A DNA stretch of 64,000 bases from Candidatus Blautia intestinavium (GTDB lineage: Bacteria; Bacillota; Clostridia; Lachnospirales; Lachnospiraceae), in NCBI GenBank assembly GCA_019113745.1, contig DXGV01000026.1, forward strand, positions 51,944-115,943, given 5' to 3'. The notes below the pieces were generated by a model, which worked only from the letters and a program-made list of their open reading frames with translations, was not told the origin of the DNA and searched no databases. The position numbers and the translations under genes were made by a program. Of the stretch, positions 61,212-64,000 are shown piece after piece; position 1 is the first letter of the stretch; the number at the start of each line of letters is the position of its first letter.

Positions 61212-61658
61212 ATGAAATATTCCACAAGAGTCAGCGACGCAGTCCATATTATGGCCTTTATTGTTCTGAATCCCAAGGGTTCCCTGTCCAGCAACAGCAT
61301 CGCGGAAAGCCTACACACGAATCCCGGGTGCGTGCGGCAGCTTATGTCCGCCCTTCGCCGGGCGGGACTGCTCTCAAGCGTACAGGGACACCCCACACCG
61401 TCTCTGACGGCCGCCCCGTCTGCCATCACTCTGCTGGATATCTATAAAGCTGTGGAAGGAGACAAGCCCCTGCTCCATCTGGATACCCATACCAATCCGG
61501 AATGCGGCGTGGGAATCTATATCCAGCTTTCTCTTCAGGATTACTTTGTCAGAATACAGGAGACTGCGGAAAAAGAAATGAAAAAGATCACACTGCAGGA
61601 TATCCTTGACCGCTATCAGGATAAAATTTCTCTTTCAGTCTGTCCAAACCCAGATTAG
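61212..61658 (+). CDS. Rrf2-family regulator
   Basis: 148 residues. Winged helix with KYSTRVSDAVHIMAFIV, SSNSIAESLHTNPGCVRQLM and LRRAGLLSSVQG. Only a few Cys (NPGC, NPEC), short of the usual three for an iron-sulfur cluster, so a redox sensor is uncertain. ATG 61212 follows GAGGAGGAACGA. Divergent from the sirtuin operon and likely its controller through the overlapping promoters. Confidence 0.88.
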   Translation: MKYSTRVSDAVHIMAFIVLNPKGSLSSNSIAESLHTNPGCVRQLMSALRRAGLLSSVQGHPTPSLTAAPSAITLLDIYKAVEGDKPLLHLDTHTNPECGVGIYIQLSLQDYFVRIQETAEKEMKKITLQDILDRYQDKISLSVCPNPD

Positions 61659-61672
61659 ATCCTTTTGATTTG

Positions 61673-62242
61673 TCAGATCCGCCGTATAACCCTGCATGGA
61701 TTTCCCACCGCCACACTATTTTCCGGTATAGAGTGTGTGACAACACTCCCGGCGCCAATGACGCTATTTTTCCCTATCGTCACGCCGGGAAGAAGAATCG
61801 CCCCGCCGCCGATCCATACGCCGTCTTCAATCGTAACCGGTTTGGCAAATGTCCGGAAAAAAGTAGTTCCTTTCTCCTTCCAGTCAGTAACCAGCCGTTC
61901 CTGCGGCAATACAGGATGACCGGAGGTATAGATCTGCACATTGGAAGCGATCAGTACCCTGTTTCCAATATGTATGAGACGATTGTCTATAAATGTACAG
62001 TTTATGTTAATGATTACATCATTGCCGATAAAAATGTTTTTTCCGTAGTCGCAGTAGAACGGCGTATCGATTTCTACATTTTCTCCAATACTGCCGAACA
62101 ACTCCCGCAGCACTGCTGCCCTTGCTTCTGTATCACCGTGTTCAATCCGGTTGTATTTTCGTGTCAGTTCCCGCGTTTTCGCAATCTGTTTTAATGTCTG
62201 CGGACCTGCTGTTTCCAAAAAGTCCTGCTCGTTATATTCCAT
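61673..62242 (-). CDS. Maltose/galactoside O-acetyltransferase family protein
   Basis: About 189 residues. Left-handed beta-helix hexapeptide repeats: FIGNDVIININCTFID, IHIGNRVLIASNVQIYTSGHP with catalytic His, and VWIGGGAILLPGVTIGKNSVIGAGSVV. Transfers acetyl from acetyl-CoA to sugars. ATG 62242 (AAAGGAGAGG upstream) is preferred; an in-frame ATG at 62278 is the alternative. Converges on rrf2 with 14 bases between. Confidence 0.87.
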   Translation of the reverse strand: MEYNEQDFLETAGPQTLKQIAKTRELTRKYNRIEHGDTEARAAVLRELFGSIGENVEIDTPFYCDYGKNIFIGNDVIININCTFIDNRLIHIGNRVLIASNVQIYTSGHPVLPQERLVTDWKEKGTTFFRTFAKPVTIEDGVWIGGGAILLPGVTIGKNSVIGAGSVVTHSIPENSVAVGNPCRVIRRI

Positions 62243-62293
62243 TGTTTTAATCCTCTCCTTTATATCCCGTCTCTGCATTAACCCTTGCCGACC

Positions 62294-64000
62294 TTAAAGA
62301 CTGTTTTCTACTGCGCCCGGAAGCAGGTTGTAAATCGACCCCTTCATTTTCTCCTCAAAATCTGCTTTGATCTCCAGCACTTTCTTCCATCTGTCGACTG
62401 TGTGGGGATGGACGCCATAGCGGATCTTCACGTCCACAAAACGCTTTTCCAGGATGCAGAAACCGGTAGGCAGCGCCAGTGCGTCGCACAACTGCACAAG
62501 GCGGTCATAATCATCATAGGCAGCAGTTTTAATGAACTTTTCCATAAAACAAAAATCTTCTTCCGTGACATCAAAGGTTCCGATAGACGTGTGGATGTCC
62601 TGGATCATGAAAGCGTGAGAAATGCAGATTTGCGCTGCTTTTTCCCATCCCTTTTCCATACAGAAACGATAGCCGTCTATCAGATGGCGTTCGGAACTCA
62701 CCCCGGCATATCTTCCTATATCATGCAGGAGTCCGAAACAGTATGCCTGATCAGCGTCCATAGCAATCTCTTTGATGCTCTCCCACAGGTCGATCCAGAA
62801 CTGCCGGAACTCTTCACAGTTATTCCAGAGATAAATAAACGCCGCCACCAGAGCAACGATCGCCGCTATAATCAGCACATACGGATTCGCCGCACATACC
62901 GCATTGAAAGCTGCAAATACACCCTTCGCTGCATTGATCACGCCTGCCAGCTTCGGCACCAGAGTCATAATAGTACCGACCGCAGAGATGACTTTACCGA
63001 CTATGATCAATACCGGACCGATCGCAGCCGCCACCAGGGCAATCGTCACGATCACCTTCCTGGTACCCTCATCCATCGAATTGAGCCAGTCCACAAACTT
63101 CTGGATCCAACCCACAATGGTTCGGATCGCGGGCATCAACAGTTCACCAAAAGAAATCGCCAGCTCTTCCAGTTGGGACTTCAGGATCTGCAGCTGACTG
63201 GCAAGGTTATCATTCATGGTCTCAGCCATACTTGCCGCAGAACCATCGCAGTTATCAATCGCACTGGAAAGCTTGTTGATATCCGCTTCTCCGGCGTTCA
63301 TCAGAGCCAGAAATCCGGACATCGCATTTTTGCCAACCAACGATTCAGCCGCTGCCGCCTTCTCTGATTCAGATAGACCTGAAAATGCCGTTCGGCAGTC
63401 AGCCAGAATGTCCGACAGATCCCTCATGGAGCCATCTGCATTGGTCGTTGCAATCGTTACCTCTCCGATTGCGGATCCGCAGATCGTCACATCCCCGGAC
63501 AGATTATTCATGATCGTTCTGAGAGAAGTACCTGCCTGGGATCCCTTGATACCGGCATTGGCCATCAAACCGATCGCTTCCGCTGTATCCTCCGCAGAGA
63601 ATCCCAGAGCACCTGCAATCGGAGCGCAATACTTAAAGGTCTCACCCATCATGGAGACATTCGTATTCGCGTTACTGGAAGCAGCCGCCAGGATATCCGC
63701 AAAATGCCCGGAATCCTTTGCCGTAAGTCCGAACGCTGTCAGAGCATCTGTCACGATATCAGAAGTGGTAGCCAGATCCTCACCGGAAGCTGCAGCCAGG
63801 TTCATGACACCTTCGATACCGGAAAGCATATCCTCTGTCTTCCAGCCGGCCATCGCCATATAGTTCATGGCTTCCGCAGCCTCGGATGCAGAGAACTTTG
63901 TCTTCTCACCCATCTCACGGGCTTTATCCCTTAAGGCTTCAAGATCAGAGCCAGTCGCACCGGATACCGCCGCCACCTTGCTCATGGCGGAATCAAAATC
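62294..64000 (-). CDS. Phage tail tape-measure protein joined in frame to the end of an HD hydrolase (partial)
   Basis: The frame is open to the window end. Most of it is TP901-type tape measure: NYMAMAGWKTEDML, MGETFKYCAPIAGALGF and TSLRTIMNNLSG, then hydrophobic helices. After EFRQFWIDLWESIKEI (about 62765) the sequence becomes the C-terminal part of an HD-domain hydrolase: DADQAYCFGLLHDIGR, ERHLIDGYRF, ending GAVENSL. The N-terminal half of the HD protein is missing. Gene fusion by deletion of a prophage, or a chimeric assembly, would both explain it. Confidence 0.8.
   Translation of the reverse strand, partial: DFDSAMSKVAAVSGATGSDLEALRDKAREMGEKTKFSASEAAEAMNYMAMAGWKTEDMLSGIEGVMNLAAASGEDLATTSDIVTDALTAFGLTAKDSGHFADILAAASSNANTNVSMMGETFKYCAPIAGALGFSAEDTAEAIGLMANAGIKGSQAGTSLRTIMNNLSGDVTICGSAIGEVTIATTNADGSMRDLSDILADCRTAFSGLSESEKAAAAESLVGKNAMSGFLALMNAGEADINKLSSAIDNCDGSAASMAETMNDNLASQLQILKSQLEELAISFGELLMPAIRTIVGWIQKFVDWLNSMDEGTRKVIVTIALVAAAIGPVLIIVGKVISAVGTIMTLVPKLAGVINAAKGVFAAFNAVCAANPYVLIIAAIVALVAAFIYLWNNCEEFRQFWIDLWESIKEIAMDADQAYCFGLLHDIGRYAGVSSERHLIDGYRFCMEKGWEKAAQICISHAFMIQDIHTSIGTFDVTEEDFCFMEKFIKTAAYDDYDRLVQLCDALALPTGFCILEKRFVDVKIRYGVHPHTVDRWKKVLEIKADFEEKMKGSIYNLLPGAVENSL

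Noticed and set aside
62285..63367. 360-codon plus-strand ORF opposite the tape-measure/HD frame
   Set aside because: Antisense shadow; the minus-strand frame carries recognisable phage and HD motifs.
1..64000. tRNA or rRNA genes
   Set aside because: None recognised; the T-box leader is the only clear structured RNA with tRNA-related function.

Overview
The window looks like chromosome from a spore-forming, low-to-mid GC Gram-positive of the Clostridia, most likely Lachnospiraceae. Supporting signs are strong GGAGG ribosome sites, occasional TTG and GTG starts, a T-box valS leader, the spoIIA/spoVA sporulation loci, an alpha/beta-type spore protein, AddAB, and a Crh-like HPr next to whiA and rapZ. 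Two CooC-type nickel-insertion ATPases suggest a Blautia-like acetogen, but this is inference because no CO dehydrogenase gene lies in the window.

Layout. 0-1 kb: promoter-proximal end of the S10 ribosomal operon (rplC partial, rpsJ) with a structured leader. 1-6.2 kb: envelope and cell-division genes (membrane protein, crh, whiA, rapZ, murB, tcdA). 6.3-11 kb: sporulation block, spoVAB-AC-AD-AE-AA on plus converging on sigF-spoIIAB-spoIIAA on minus. 11-18.7 kb: TPR protein, an overlooked 50-codon gene, folC, an LTA-synthase-like enzyme, valS with T-box. 19-25.7 kb: ABC exporter with a giant coiled coil, pdp and cdd nucleoside salvage. 25.7-28 kb: spore protein and a PadR-DUF1700-DUF4097-PspC operon. 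28-42 kb: RNA methyltransferase, addBA, nadE, hslO, a methyltransferase and a repeat-bearing lipoprotein. 42-45 kb: HelD-like ATPase, YbjQ-family protein, a 177-bp palindrome.

45-47.4 kb is a small AT-rich relic flanked by 16-bp direct repeats, at the 3' end of an acetyltransferase gene. It holds a decayed regulator of the type carried by integrative conjugative elements, plus ACT-domain and Asp/Glu-racemase-family cargo. 47.4-55 kb is accessory: Fic, two acetyltransferases, a BlaI/BlaR-type circuit that includes ogt, a HipA/HipB-like pair, a broken M28 peptidase and an ECF sigma/anti-sigma pair.

55-61.7 kb is the most unusual block: zinc-ribbon protein, two CooC ATPases, a TetR regulator, a DUF134-NifX fusion, two divergent sirtuin-like proteins (one with class M features) and a DUF3786 protein facing an Rrf2 regulator through overlapping promoters. 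It may be a metallocofactor/redox module. The window ends in an open reading frame that joins a phage tape-measure protein to the end of an HD-domain hydrolase, which is either a prophage scar or an assembly chimera.
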